DNA of 22,965 nt from Solimicrobium sp040544425 (GTDB taxonomy: Bacteria > Pseudomonadota > Gammaproteobacteria > Burkholderiales > Burkholderiaceae_D). Below the pieces are notes generated by a model. The model worked only from the letters and a program-made list of their open reading frames with translations. It ran no database searches and was not told the origin of the DNA. The DNA lies in NCBI GenBank assembly GCA_040544425.1, contig JBEONO010000030.1:1-22965 (forward strand), in the 5' to 3' direction. Position 1 is the stretch's first letter. Every line of letters starts with the position of its first letter. Below are positions 1 to 7,283 of this stretch, piece after piece. The position numbers and the translations under genes are program-made.

Positions 1-96
1 TACGTTTTTTGCTTTCACTCATTTGCTGTCATCCTTTCGAAGACAACAGCTTAAACTACCCGGTGGTTACTGTCTCAAATCGTGGATCCACTATAA

Positions 97-540
97 ACTA
101 CGCTCTATCTGAATTACTTTAATTCGAAACGTGATCCGAAATTTGCAAAGGCGGACAATAATAGCGGCGGGCCTCTGGCCAATACCAGTCTGCTTGGTAA
201 TGTAGGAAATCTATTGCAGAGAACCGATGATGTTGTCACTGTAGGCGCGCAATATAAAGCAACGCCGCAGCTAGTATTTACGCTTGGCTATATGGTGGAT
301 TCAGTGAAGAATGAGACTTCGGCTGGAAACAGCGGGAAAATATCTACGCCATACGCCTTGGTTAATTATTATTTGTCGAAGCGCACTGACGTTTATTTGG
401 GTGTGGACTATACCAAGGTGAGCGGCGGAGAAATCGACAATGGAACACAAACTAACACGATATTGCAGTTCGCTGGTGCCCCATTAGGTGGTCAAACAAG
501 TCGCACCGGTGTCGCGATTGGGTTACGAACCAGTTTTTAA
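97..540 (+). pseudogene. Porin, C-terminal fragment with disrupted 5' part
   Basis: The frame that is open from 97 to the stop at 538-540 encodes about 147 residues resembling the C-terminal strands of Burkholderiales trimeric porins (Porin_4/OmpC-like). Alternating beta-strand stretches include TTLYLNYFNSKRD near the start, PYALVNYYLSKRTDVYLGVD in the middle and a terminal Phe (GVAIGLRTSF), the usual outer-membrane assembly signal. A complete porin has about 340-400 residues with a signal peptide. Here the same frame is closed by stops at 52-54 and 94-96, and the other two forward frames also close by about 120. A TTG at 214 could start a 108-residue product, but without a signal peptide it could not be exported as a porin. 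I read it as a decayed or rearranged gene. A frameshift from an intact upstream part cannot be excluded, because the window begins here. Confidence 0.7.
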
Positions 541-580
541 AATTCGTAATGCTCGTTGAGTTGTATTGAGCCTCGATTTC

Positions 581-629
581 AAGTCCGCATAATTGGCAGT
601 ACGAAAAATTATGCGGACTTTATTTTTTT
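581..629 (+). terminator. Intrinsic terminator after the porin, overlapping the hemL 3' end
   Basis: AAGTCCGCATAATT at 581-594 pairs perfectly with AATTATGCGGACTT at 607-620: a 14-bp stem with a 12-nt loop. A T-rich run (TATTTTTTT, 621-629) follows on the plus strand, as expected for Rho-independent termination of rightward transcription from the porin. On the minus strand the hairpin has no T-run after it, so it is not an obvious terminator for hemL, although the hemL stop codon (609-611) and last codons lie in the 3' arm. Confidence 0.85.
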
Positions 630-1892
630 AAAAGCCTCTGCTGCAATGGCTAATGTTGCATCGATAACTTTTTCATCATGTTGGGCCGATACAAATCCAG
701 CCTCGAAAGCAGATGGTGCCAAGTAGACTCCCGCATCCAGCAGCAAATGGAAAAAACGATTAAATTTTTCTTTGTCCGATTGCATCATTGCCGCATAGCT
801 GGTTGGAACGCGATTTGTGAAATACAGGCCGAACATTCCACCAACCGAGTCTGCGCAAAAGTCCACGCCACATTCTTTCGCCAGTTTGGTCAACCCCTGC
901 GTTAACTGTGATGTTCGCGCGCTGAGATTTTCGTAAAAATTGGGAGTTTGAATTAGTTTCAAAGTGGCCAGTCCTGCGGCAACTGCTACAGGATTGCCAG
1001 ATAGCGTTCCGGCTTGGTAGACACCGCCTAATGGTGCCATATGTGCCATTAAATCGGCGCGTCCGCCAAATGCTGCGACCGGTAAGCCGCCGCCAATCAC
1101 TTTCCCTAAAGCGGTCAGGTCAGGTTTGATTTTGTAAATTTGTTGTGCTCCGCCTAAAGAGACGCGAAAGCCGCTCATGACTTCGTCAAAGATTAAAATT
1201 GATCCGTAGTCAGTGCATAAGCGGCGCATTGCTTCGAGAAATTCGGGGGTTCCTTGAATTAAGTTCATATTGCCTGCAACCGGCTCGACAATGACACAGG
1301 CAATTTCGTTACCTAATGCCTTGAATGTATCTTCCAACTGTTGCGTATTGTTGTAGTCAAGAACTAACGTGTGCTTGGTAAAGTCGGCAGGGACTCCGGA
1401 TGAACTTGGATTGCCAAAGGTGAGTAATCCACTTCCTGCTTTGACCAAGAGTGAATCAGCATGTCCGTGGTAGCAACCTTCGAATTTGATGATTTTGTCG
1501 CGACCTGTCGCTCCACGCGCTAATCGAAGTGCACTCATTGTTGCTTCAGTACCCGATGAGACCAGGCGCACTTGTTCAATAGAAGGAACCAGTCGACAAA
1601 TCTCTTCGGCCATTAAAATTTCACCTTCGGTTGGCGCACCGAAACTCAAACCGCGCGCGGCTGCATCTTGCACTGCTTTGATTACAACTGGGTGAGCATG
1701 GCCAACTATGGCAGGTCCCCAGGAGCCGATATAGTCGATGTATTTCTTGTCCTCGGCATCCCAAAAATACGGGCCTTCGGCGCGCGTAATGAATCTGGGG
1801 GTTCCGCCAACTGAGCGAAAGGCGCGCACAGGAGAATTCACTCCCCCTGGCGTTGTAAGTTGGGCACGGTCAAACAGTTCTTGGTTACGCAT
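609..1892 (-). CDS. hemL: Glutamate-1-semialdehyde 2,1-aminomutase
   Basis: This PLP-dependent cytoplasmic enzyme converts glutamate-1-semialdehyde to 5-aminolevulinate, the last step of the C5 route into haem. From the ATG at 1890-1892 the product is 427 residues, essentially the family length. It begins MRNQELFDRA and is followed by the typical TPGGVNSPVRAF segment. Family motifs visible include SSGTEATMSALRLAR (PLP phosphate binding), CYHGHAD, IFDEVMSGFR and ALGKVIGGGLPV, whose K264 is the expected Schiff-base lysine. The frame extends upstream to a TTG at 1931, but those 13 residues do not match the family, so the ATG is preferred; its ribosome binding site is weak. It lies 51 bp after the thiD-like gene on the same strand, so the two are probably co-transcribed. 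Its last codons form part of the terminator hairpin at 581-629. Confidence 0.95.
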   Translation of the reverse strand: MRNQELFDRAQLTTPGGVNSPVRAFRSVGGTPRFITRAEGPYFWDAEDKKYIDYIGSWGPAIVGHAHPVVIKAVQDAAARGLSFGAPTEGEILMAEEICRLVPSIEQVRLVSSGTEATMSALRLARGATGRDKIIKFEGCYHGHADSLLVKAGSGLLTFGNPSSSGVPADFTKHTLVLDYNNTQQLEDTFKALGNEIACVIVEPVAGNMNLIQGTPEFLEAMRRLCTDYGSILIFDEVMSGFRVSLGGAQQIYKIKPDLTALGKVIGGGLPVAAFGGRADLMAHMAPLGGVYQAGTLSGNPVAVAAGLATLKLIQTPNFYENLSARTSQLTQGLTKLAKECGVDFCADSVGGMFGLYFTNRVPTSYAAMMQSDKEKFNRFFHLLLDAGVYLAPSAFEAGFVSAQHDEKVIDATLAIAAEAFKKIKSA

Positions 1893-1943
1893 AGAGTTTT
1901 TAAAAGTAAAAAAATGAATGGGCGGATTCAAACGCGAAAAACA

Positions 1944-2789
1944 TTACGTTGCAGGTTGGTCCAGGTCTTGTGGTTCGTCAGGCTCTCTGGCCCAAAAATA
2001 GCGGTCGGGTACCAATTTCCCCATCCCAAATCGTTGCGCGTGGGCTAAAGCGGCATTGGTAAATTCTTGAGCCTCCAACACGGCTTCCGGGAAATCCAGG
2101 CCATTTGCGACCAGCGCCGTGATTGCAGCAGATAGTGTTGCGCCGGCTCCGAGAAATGAGCCGCTAAGTCGTGGCCAGTTGTCTTGCCGAATAATTCCGG
2201 ACTGATCGAACAGGCAGTTGGTTATTTCAGTATTTGACGTTGAGGTTCCTGTAACCAGCACATATTCGCAGCCTGATTCAATCAGTCGTTGTACATCAAG
2301 TGCTAACGTGTCTTCAGTCGATGGTTCGCGCCAGGTCTCAGCCAGTCGGGAAATTTCGACAGCAGACGCCAGCAAAAGTGTGGTTTGAGGAATGATTAAT
2401 TCACTGGCGGCAAGGTAGATATCTTCACTATCCTGGCCTTGGTCGGGAATTGACGAAGAAAACGGGTCAAAGATCAAAGGCACTTCAGGATAATCCGAGA
2501 CAATTTCAGCGATAGCACTGACATTCTCTATACTGCCTATCGTGCCCAATTTGAATGCCGCAACTGGAACATCCTCCAGAACAGTGCGCGCTTGCTCGAC
2601 AAGAATTTCCGCGTCGACTGCTTCGATATCCGTGATTTGGGTAGTGTCGCCCATCAGAATTGCGGTAATAACAGTTAAACCGTGGCAGCCCATGGCAGTG
2701 AAACTGCCAAGATCGGCTTGAATCCCGATTGCCCCAAGTGGGTCAGAACTGCCAAAACTTAAAACAAGAGGGGAAGTTTGGTTTTGCAC
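1944..2789 (-). CDS. thiD: ThiD-like hydroxymethylpyrimidine/phosphomethylpyrimidine kinase homologue, altered active site
   Basis: This ribokinase-fold protein of 281 residues starts at a GTG (2787-2789). ThiD phosphorylates HMP and HMP-P in thiamine synthesis. Family landmarks are present: SSDPLGAIGIQADL (residues 14-27, compare SGSDPSGGAGIQADLK), MGCHGLTVITAI (33-44), FKLGTIGS (79-86) and a C-terminal GMGKLVPDRYFWAR of the Burkholderiales type. The conserved GSGCTLS loop near residue 217 reads GAGATLS, so the cysteine used as catalytic base in Salmonella ThiD is alanine. The VxVKGGH lysine region reads VLVTGTS; the T there may be usual in this branch. DPV is DPF followed by SSSIPDQ. The fold assignment is firm, but thiamine-pathway activity is uncertain. 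It could be a divergent kinase or a salvage or regulatory relative. It lies upstream of hemL and is divergent from the rubredoxin gene. Confidence 0.8.
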   Translation of the reverse strand: MQNQTSPLVLSFGSSDPLGAIGIQADLGSFTAMGCHGLTVITAILMGDTTQITDIEAVDAEILVEQARTVLEDVPVAAFKLGTIGSIENVSAIAEIVSDYPEVPLIFDPFSSSIPDQGQDSEDIYLAASELIIPQTTLLLASAVEISRLAETWREPSTEDTLALDVQRLIESGCEYVLVTGTSTSNTEITNCLFDQSGIIRQDNWPRLSGSFLGAGATLSAAITALVANGLDFPEAVLEAQEFTNAALAHAQRFGMGKLVPDRYFWAREPDEPQDLDQPAT

Positions 2790-2876
2790 GTCGGGTAGAT
2801 TAAGATATGGAACTTCGTATTTTATTCGATTTCTTTGTCATTAGTGCATTGTATATTTTTGGTGGACGTATGTACT

Positions 2877-2891
2877 TGGCATGGCAGTGGC
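2877..2891 (+). promoter_or_regulatory. Possible sigma-54-like -24/-12 element upstream of rubredoxin
   Basis: TGGCATGGCAGTGGC fits the TGGCAC-N5-TTGC pattern at 8 of 10 defined positions, with the GG and GC pairs at the correct 12-base offset. It lies about 72 bases before the rubredoxin GTG. A match of this quality can occur by chance and no enhancer site was recognised, so this is only a candidate. Confidence 0.2.
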
Positions 2892-2962
2892 AAATTTGTA
2901 TTAGTGCCGAAATCGAATGATTGTGTTAATTGGTTTTATAAAATACTCGAAAGGGCGTAACA

Positions 2963-3178
2963 GTGAGTAATATGGGAAATAATTTCACCGACAACTCTAA
3001 TCAGGATACAGAGTTTAAAACCTGGATGTGTTTAATCTGTGGATGGATGTATGACGAGGCCGCAGGCCTGCCTGATGAGGGAATTTTGCCCGGCACACGT
3101 TGGAAAGATGTTCCAATGAACTGGACTTGTCCGGAGTGCGGCGCCCGCAAAGAGGATTTCGAAATGGTTGTTATTTAG
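2963..3178 (+). CDS. Rubredoxin
   Basis: This small cytoplasmic one-electron carrier has a single iron held by four cysteines. The 71-residue product has the paired knuckles CLICG (C23, C26) and CPECG (C56, C59), and the conserved stretch GLPDEGILPGTRWKDVP between them. These are diagnostic for the family. A GTG at 2963 is chosen because AAAGGG (2950-2955) sits at normal spacing before it; the ATG at 2972 would leave that site about 16 bases away. The N-terminal 20 residues, rich in N and D, form a short extension before the fold. It stands between the divergent thiD-hemL pair and the pil-chp cluster. The 170-bp gap before pilG makes separate transcription likely. Its redox partner cannot be told from the window. 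Confidence 0.95.
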   Translation: MSNMGNNFTDNSNQDTEFKTWMCLICGWMYDEAAGLPDEGILPGTRWKDVPMNWTCPECGARKEDFEMVVI

Positions 3179-3214
3179 TAAACTTTACACAATATTGTGA
3201 AATAAATGAAACAT

Positions 3215-3275
3215 TTCCTTAAGGAACTCTACAAAAACTTTAGAATTTTTGGGGTTTTTAGGTATTCTTAAGGAA
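3215..3275 (+). promoter_or_regulatory. Repeated CTTAAGGAA element ahead of the pil-chp cluster
   Basis: A perfect 12-bp palindrome TTCCTTAAGGAA occupies 3215-3226. A second, near-palindromic copy TTCTTAAGGAA occupies 3265-3275, so CTTAAGGAA recurs at 49-bp spacing in the AT-rich gap before pilG. Both are far enough from the pilG start not to act as its ribosome binding site. The arrangement suggests a paired operator or promoter-proximal site for the cluster; no regulator is identified. Confidence 0.35.
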
Positions 3276-3348
3276 ATTAATTATAGATGGTTGTAATATT
3301 GAACCACGGCAATTAATCAGTCCAACCAGATTAAATTTGAGACAATTT

Positions 3349-3747
3349 ATGACGATGCAGGTTGAAAAGCAAAATTTGAAAATCATGGTCATTGACGATA
3401 GCAGTACGATTCGTCGCTCTGCGGAGATTTTTTTAGGTCAAGTCGGATATCAGGTTATTTTGGCTGAAGACGGCTTTGACGCTTTGGCAAAAATCAATGA
3501 CTACCATCCGGATTTAATTTTCTGTGACATTTTGATGCCTCGCCTGGATGGTTATCAAACCTGTGCCCTGATAAAAAAGAGCGCGAAATTCCGCAATACA
3601 CCCGTCATTATGCTGTCTTCCAAGGATGGCTTATTTGATCGTGCTCGCGGGGCGATAGTTGGATCAAACGAGTATTTAACAAAGCCGTTCACCAAGGATA
3701 GCTTATTAAAGACAGTGCGCAGCTACACTGGGCAGGCTGGAGCATAG
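3349..3747 (+). CDS. pilG: Type IV pilus response regulator PilG (CheY-like)
   Basis: This single-domain receiver is a phosphoryl acceptor of the Pil-Chp system. In Pseudomonas PilG promotes pilus extension and cAMP signalling. The protein of 132 residues is nearly all REC domain. D16-D17 (VIDDSSTIRR) form the acidic pair, D60 in FCDILMPRLDG is the phosphorylation site, S90 lies in VIMLSSKDG and K112 in YLTKPF. The long matches PRLDGYQTCALIKK and MLSSKDGLFDRA are characteristic of PilG rather than of other CheY proteins. The frame extends to a TTG at 3337. The ATG at 3349 is preferred, with the weak GAGA upstream as its site; the ATG at 3355 is also possible. It is the first gene of the cluster, 45 bp before pilH. 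Confidence 0.93.
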   Translation: MTMQVEKQNLKIMVIDDSSTIRRSAEIFLGQVGYQVILAEDGFDALAKINDYHPDLIFCDILMPRLDGYQTCALIKKSAKFRNTPVIMLSSKDGLFDRARGAIVGSNEYLTKPFTKDSLLKTVRSYTGQAGA

Positions 3748-3792
3748 ATTGACTATTGGCAATTTGTAATTTGGATTTTCAAAGGAATCGAC

Positions 3793-4158
3793 ATGGCAAT
3801 ACAAAAAATATTAGTAGTAGATGATTCTCCTACTGAGCGTTATTTTTTAACGGATATTTTGGCCAAAAATGGCTTTTCAGTTTCAACGGCTGAAAATGGC
3901 GAAGAAGCATTATTGAAAATAAAAGCGGACAAACCGCATTTAATTTTGATGGATGTGGTGATGCCTGGACAAAATGGATTTCAAATTACCCGTGCAATTG
4001 CCCGCGATGCTGAAACCCAAGATGTACCGGTGATTATCTGCACCAGCAAAAATCAGGAGACGGATCGTATTTGGGGATTGCGCCAAGGAGCGCGCGACTA
4101 TTTGGTAAAACCAATAGATCCACAAGAGCTACTGGCTAAAATTGCGAGCTTGGGATAA
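3793..4158 (+). CDS. pilH: Type IV pilus response regulator PilH (CheY-like)
   Basis: This is the second single-domain receiver of the Pil-Chp system. In Pseudomonas PilH counteracts PilG and favours retraction, perhaps as a phosphate sink. The 121 residues comprise one REC domain: D10-D11 in VVDDSPTERY, D54 in LMDVVMPGQNGF, T84 in IICTSKNQETD and K106 in YLVKPID. The motifs DSPTE, PGQNGFQ and QGARDYLVKP are typical of PilH. The start is an ATG with AAAGGAA about 8 bases upstream. It is 45 bp after pilG and 43 bp before pilI on the same strand, consistent with one transcript. Confidence 0.93.
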   Translation: MAIQKILVVDDSPTERYFLTDILAKNGFSVSTAENGEEALLKIKADKPHLILMDVVMPGQNGFQITRAIARDAETQDVPVIICTSKNQETDRIWGLRQGARDYLVKPIDPQELLAKIASLG

Positions 4159-4201
4159 TCGGATTATCGCCAATTTAGTGAATACGTAAAACGGGATCGA
4201 C

Positions 4202-4765
4202 ATGGACCAAGTCAGGCCACTTGAAAAGTCAAGCGAAGATAAACGCGGTGCCCGACGTGAACGGCTGCGGGATTTTCAATCGCAATTGTTGGAACGGATG
4301 CAGATTGCACGGTCCGGTGAGTCCGTCAGTTCGAACCAGTTAGGTGTAATGATCGGCCAGACACGCTATTTGTTAAATCTGCGCGATGCTGGTGAAATCG
4401 TTGCGGTGGGCCAAATCACGCAGGTGCCGTTAGCACGGGATTGGTACCTCGGATTGCTGAATTTGCGTGGAAATTTAATCGGCGTCATTGACATCCAGCG
4501 ATTTCGACAACAGGCCAGAATTGAATTGAATACCGACTGCAGAGTTATTGCGTTCTCGAACGGACTTGCATTTAATGCAGGAGTATTGGTCAGTAAAGTT
4601 TTGGGTTTAAGAAATGTAGACGAAATGAGTATTCAGCAGGAGTCCTACGAGAATCAGCCAGCCTGGCTACAGCAAAGTTATGTTGATAGCAGCAACCAGG
4701 TTTGGTTTGAATTAAGCCTTGCAAACTTAATCCACGACGGCGAATTTTTGCATATCGGTTTATAG
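4202..4765 (+). CDS. pilI: CheW-like adaptor PilI
   Basis: This 187-residue CheW-domain protein is expected to couple the receptor PilJ to the kinase ChpA at the membrane-associated array. The CheW fold covers about residues 45-185. It shows the typical LGVMIGQTRYLLNLRDAGEI opening strand, the VPLARDWYLGLLNLRGNLIG segment that matches the CheW core (xGLxNLRGxxxxVxDL), and a C-terminal VWFELSLANLIHDGEFLHIG strand. An Arg- and Glu-rich N-terminal extension of about 40 residues (DKRGARRERL) precedes the domain, as in PilI homologues. The start is an ATG with ACGGGA upstream. Position between pilH and pilJ supports the assignment. Confidence 0.9.
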   Translation: MDQVRPLEKSSEDKRGARRERLRDFQSQLLERMQIARSGESVSSNQLGVMIGQTRYLLNLRDAGEIVAVGQITQVPLARDWYLGLLNLRGNLIGVIDIQRFRQQARIELNTDCRVIAFSNGLAFNAGVLVSKVLGLRNVDEMSIQQESYENQPAWLQQSYVDSSNQVWFELSLANLIHDGEFLHIGL

Positions 4766-4772
4766 ACGCAAG

Positions 4773-4859
4773 GATTCTTATTCTTGAAAAGCAGCAAAAT
4801 TTGAGACTGTTGTTTGTTCAGGTATGAATTTTTGACGTTGAAATAGGCGCATAAGAATC
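4773..4859 (+). repeat. Inverted repeat in the pilI-pilJ gap
   Basis: GATTCTTAT at 4773-4781 and its exact reverse complement ATAAGAATC at 4851-4859 enclose 69 bases in the 138-bp gap between pilI and pilJ. The gap is the longest inside the cluster. No T-run follows the right arm, so it is not a classical terminator. It may fold the mRNA leader of pilJ or be chance. Confidence 0.3.
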
Positions 4860-4903
4860 AGGCTCACTGATTTGCGTTTCAATTGGAAATAGGAGATTGA
4901 GTA

Positions 4904-7210
4904 ATGGCATTAAAGCTACCGTTGCGTTCCGAAGAAGTTACCTCTGGTCATGACGAGGATAAACTATCTGAAAATTTGAATCCCGCTACTCTGATTGATT
5001 TAGAGGCTTCTCAGTCGGGCTTTGCTCCATCATCCAATGTTCCCAAAGCGACCTCTAACAAAGAGGAGCACGACAGTAATTTAACTTTTATTGGCGACGT
5101 TCTCGATCAGGCAAGGGACATCAAGCTTCCATTAATTGGACATATGTCCTTGCAACGACAAATTCGTGTTTTGTTTGTCACGATGTTTGTCTTGCTGATC
5201 CTGGGTGGTGTCTTCGTTTATATAAACAGCAGCCAGAAATTGCTCGCGTCAGTACAAAACCAGATCGCCGGTGACGCGTTGATGCACTCCCAACGAATCG
5301 GTAAAGCCGCACCAAATGCGATTCAGGGCAAGCCCGAGGCGTTTAAACAACTGGAAGAAAGTCGCGCCGAATTAAATGCCGATTTGAGTGTATTGATTAA
5401 AGGTGGTAACTATAAAGGTTACAGCTTGGACAGCGCGAAGGCGGAAGATCTGGCGGTATTGAAAGACGGCGAGAAACTTTGGTCAAACTCGGACAAGGCT
5501 GCGGAAACAATTTTAAAGCTCAAAAAAGAATTGACCGGCTTTGGTCAAACATTGGAAAAATTAAATTCGATTTCTCCTGTCTTGTTGGAGTTGACTGAAG
5601 AAATTTCAGCTCAAAAGCTGCAGGGGGGCGGATCCGCCAGGGAAATTTCAGCGTCAGGTCAGTTGGTTATGTTGACGCAACGATTAGGCCGAAGCGCCAG
5701 TGAATTTTTGACCTCAGAGGGTGTTAATCCGGAAACTGCGTTCTTGCTCGGTAAAGACACAAATACGTTTCGCGATCTGGTTGATGGTTTCTTAAATGGT
5801 AGCGATGTCCTGAAATTGACGCCAACCAAAGATAATGATACCCGAACCAAGTTGACGGACCTGAAAACCACGTTTGCTGACTACCAGGCATCTGTGTCAA
5901 CTCTGCTGGGCAATCTGCAAAACTTTATCGCTGCAAAACAAGCTGAGCAATTAGTGTTTACGGAAAATGAAGATTTGCGTATGCGATTAATTTCCGTGCA
6001 AAAGATTTATCGTGACCATCTCGATTCAACCGGAATCAGTTTCTATTTAATGTTGTTGTTCTTCTTGCTGTCATTATTACCGGCAGCAGGTATTGCCGCA
6101 GTGCTGTTGCAAGATAGCCGTAACCGGGCAAAAGAAGCGAATGCGCGTCGTATCGAAGCCGATATTCAAATGATGCAGGCACAAAAACAAGAGAACGAGG
6201 CTAAGCAGGCAAACGATCAAAATCAGGCAGCGATTTTGCGATTGATGAACGAATTGCAAGAGGTGGCGGATGGAGATCTGACGGTTCAGGCGACGGTATC
6301 CGAAGATATTACCGGTGCGATTGCTGACTCGGTGAATTATACGGTGGAGGAATTGCGTGGACTGGTGGGCCGGGTTACCACTACTGCTGAGCAGGTGACG
6401 TCTGCGTCAAATCAGGCTGAAAGTGTTTCGGTGGCACTCTTGAGCGCGTCCCAACAGCAGGCTCGTGAAATTAAAGATGCGGGTGAGGCGATGTTGACGA
6501 TGGCGAACGATATTACCGATGTGTCCAAGTCTGCGAATGAATCAGCTGACGTTGCGCGTAATTCGGTTGCGGCTGCTGAGCAGGGTGCGAATGCGGTGCA
6601 AAATGCCATTAAGGGCATGGATGAAATTCGCGAGCAAATTCAGGAAACGTCAAAACGTATTAAACGACTCGGTGAATCTTCACAGGAAATTGGTGAAATT
6701 ACAGAACTGATTTCAGACATTACCGAACAGACCAACGTCCTGGCGTTGAACGCGGCGATTCAGGCTGCGTCAGCTGGTGAGGCAGGTCGGGGTTTCTCGG
6801 TGGTCGCGGAAGAGGTGCAGCGACTGGCTGAACGTTCTGCTGAAGCGACCAAGCAAATTGGTGCTTTGGTTAAGACGATTCAAACCGATACCCACGATGC
6901 AGTTTCGGCGATGGAAAAATCGACACAGGGTGTGGTTGAGGGAGCTAAGCTGTCAGATGCTGCAGGCGCAGCGCTGGCGGAAATTCGGAGAATTTCGAAT
7001 CAATTGGCGGATTTGATTCAAGGGATTTCCCATTCAACAGAACAACAAGCCACTTCTGCAAATGGTGTTGCGCAAAACATTCAACATATTTTGACAATTA
7101 CTGAGCAGACGCAAGACGGTACTCAGCAAACGGCCCATTCGATTCGCGAATTGTCTGGGTTGGCGCAAGAGTTGAAAAATTCCGTGTCGCGATTCCGTGT
7201 ATCGGTCTAA
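4904..7210 (+). CDS. pilJ: Type IV pilus methyl-accepting chemotaxis protein PilJ
   Basis: This inner-membrane receptor of the Pil-Chp array is thought to sense surface contact through the pilus. It has 768 residues. Residues 1-85 are a hydrophilic cytoplasmic extension, TM1 is about 88-106 (LFVTMFVLLILGGVFVYI), and a periplasmic helical region runs from 110 to 375 with PilJ-type repeats (MLTQRLGRSASEFL, 256-269). TM2 is about 379-403, followed by a charged helix and a HAMP region (about 440-487). The signalling domain runs from 490 to 768, with the hairpin tip around 601-645 (EQTNVLALNAAIQAASAGEA, then GRGFSVVAEEVQRLAERS). The AAIQAASAGEAGRGF variant is typical of PilJ. The Pseudomonas protein is shorter, about 680 residues, mainly because it lacks the long N-terminal extension. 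The start is an ATG with AGGAG about 9 bases upstream. Chpa follows after 73 bp. Confidence 0.95.
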   Translation: MALKLPLRSEEVTSGHDEDKLSENLNPATLIDLEASQSGFAPSSNVPKATSNKEEHDSNLTFIGDVLDQARDIKLPLIGHMSLQRQIRVLFVTMFVLLILGGVFVYINSSQKLLASVQNQIAGDALMHSQRIGKAAPNAIQGKPEAFKQLEESRAELNADLSVLIKGGNYKGYSLDSAKAEDLAVLKDGEKLWSNSDKAAETILKLKKELTGFGQTLEKLNSISPVLLELTEEISAQKLQGGGSAREISASGQLVMLTQRLGRSASEFLTSEGVNPETAFLLGKDTNTFRDLVDGFLNGSDVLKLTPTKDNDTRTKLTDLKTTFADYQASVSTLLGNLQNFIAAKQAEQLVFTENEDLRMRLISVQKIYRDHLDSTGISFYLMLLFFLLSLLPAAGIAAVLLQDSRNRAKEANARRIEADIQMMQAQKQENEAKQANDQNQAAILRLMNELQEVADGDLTVQATVSEDITGAIADSVNYTVEELRGLVGRVTTTAEQVTSASNQAESVSVALLSASQQQAREIKDAGEAMLTMANDITDVSKSANESADVARNSVAAAEQGANAVQNAIKGMDEIREQIQETSKRIKRLGESSQEIGEITELISDITEQTNVLALNAAIQAASAGEAGRGFSVVAEEVQRLAERSAEATKQIGALVKTIQTDTHDAVSAMEKSTQGVVEGAKLSDAAGAALAEIRRISNQLADLIQGISHSTEQQATSANGVAQNIQHILTITEQTQDGTQQTAHSIRELSGLAQELKNSVSRFRVSV

Positions 7211-7283
7211 AGCTGGTTTTTATAATGATGTAGAAATGGCGATATCCTAAGCGGTGTATCGCCTTTTCAGTCTGTGAGGTTTC

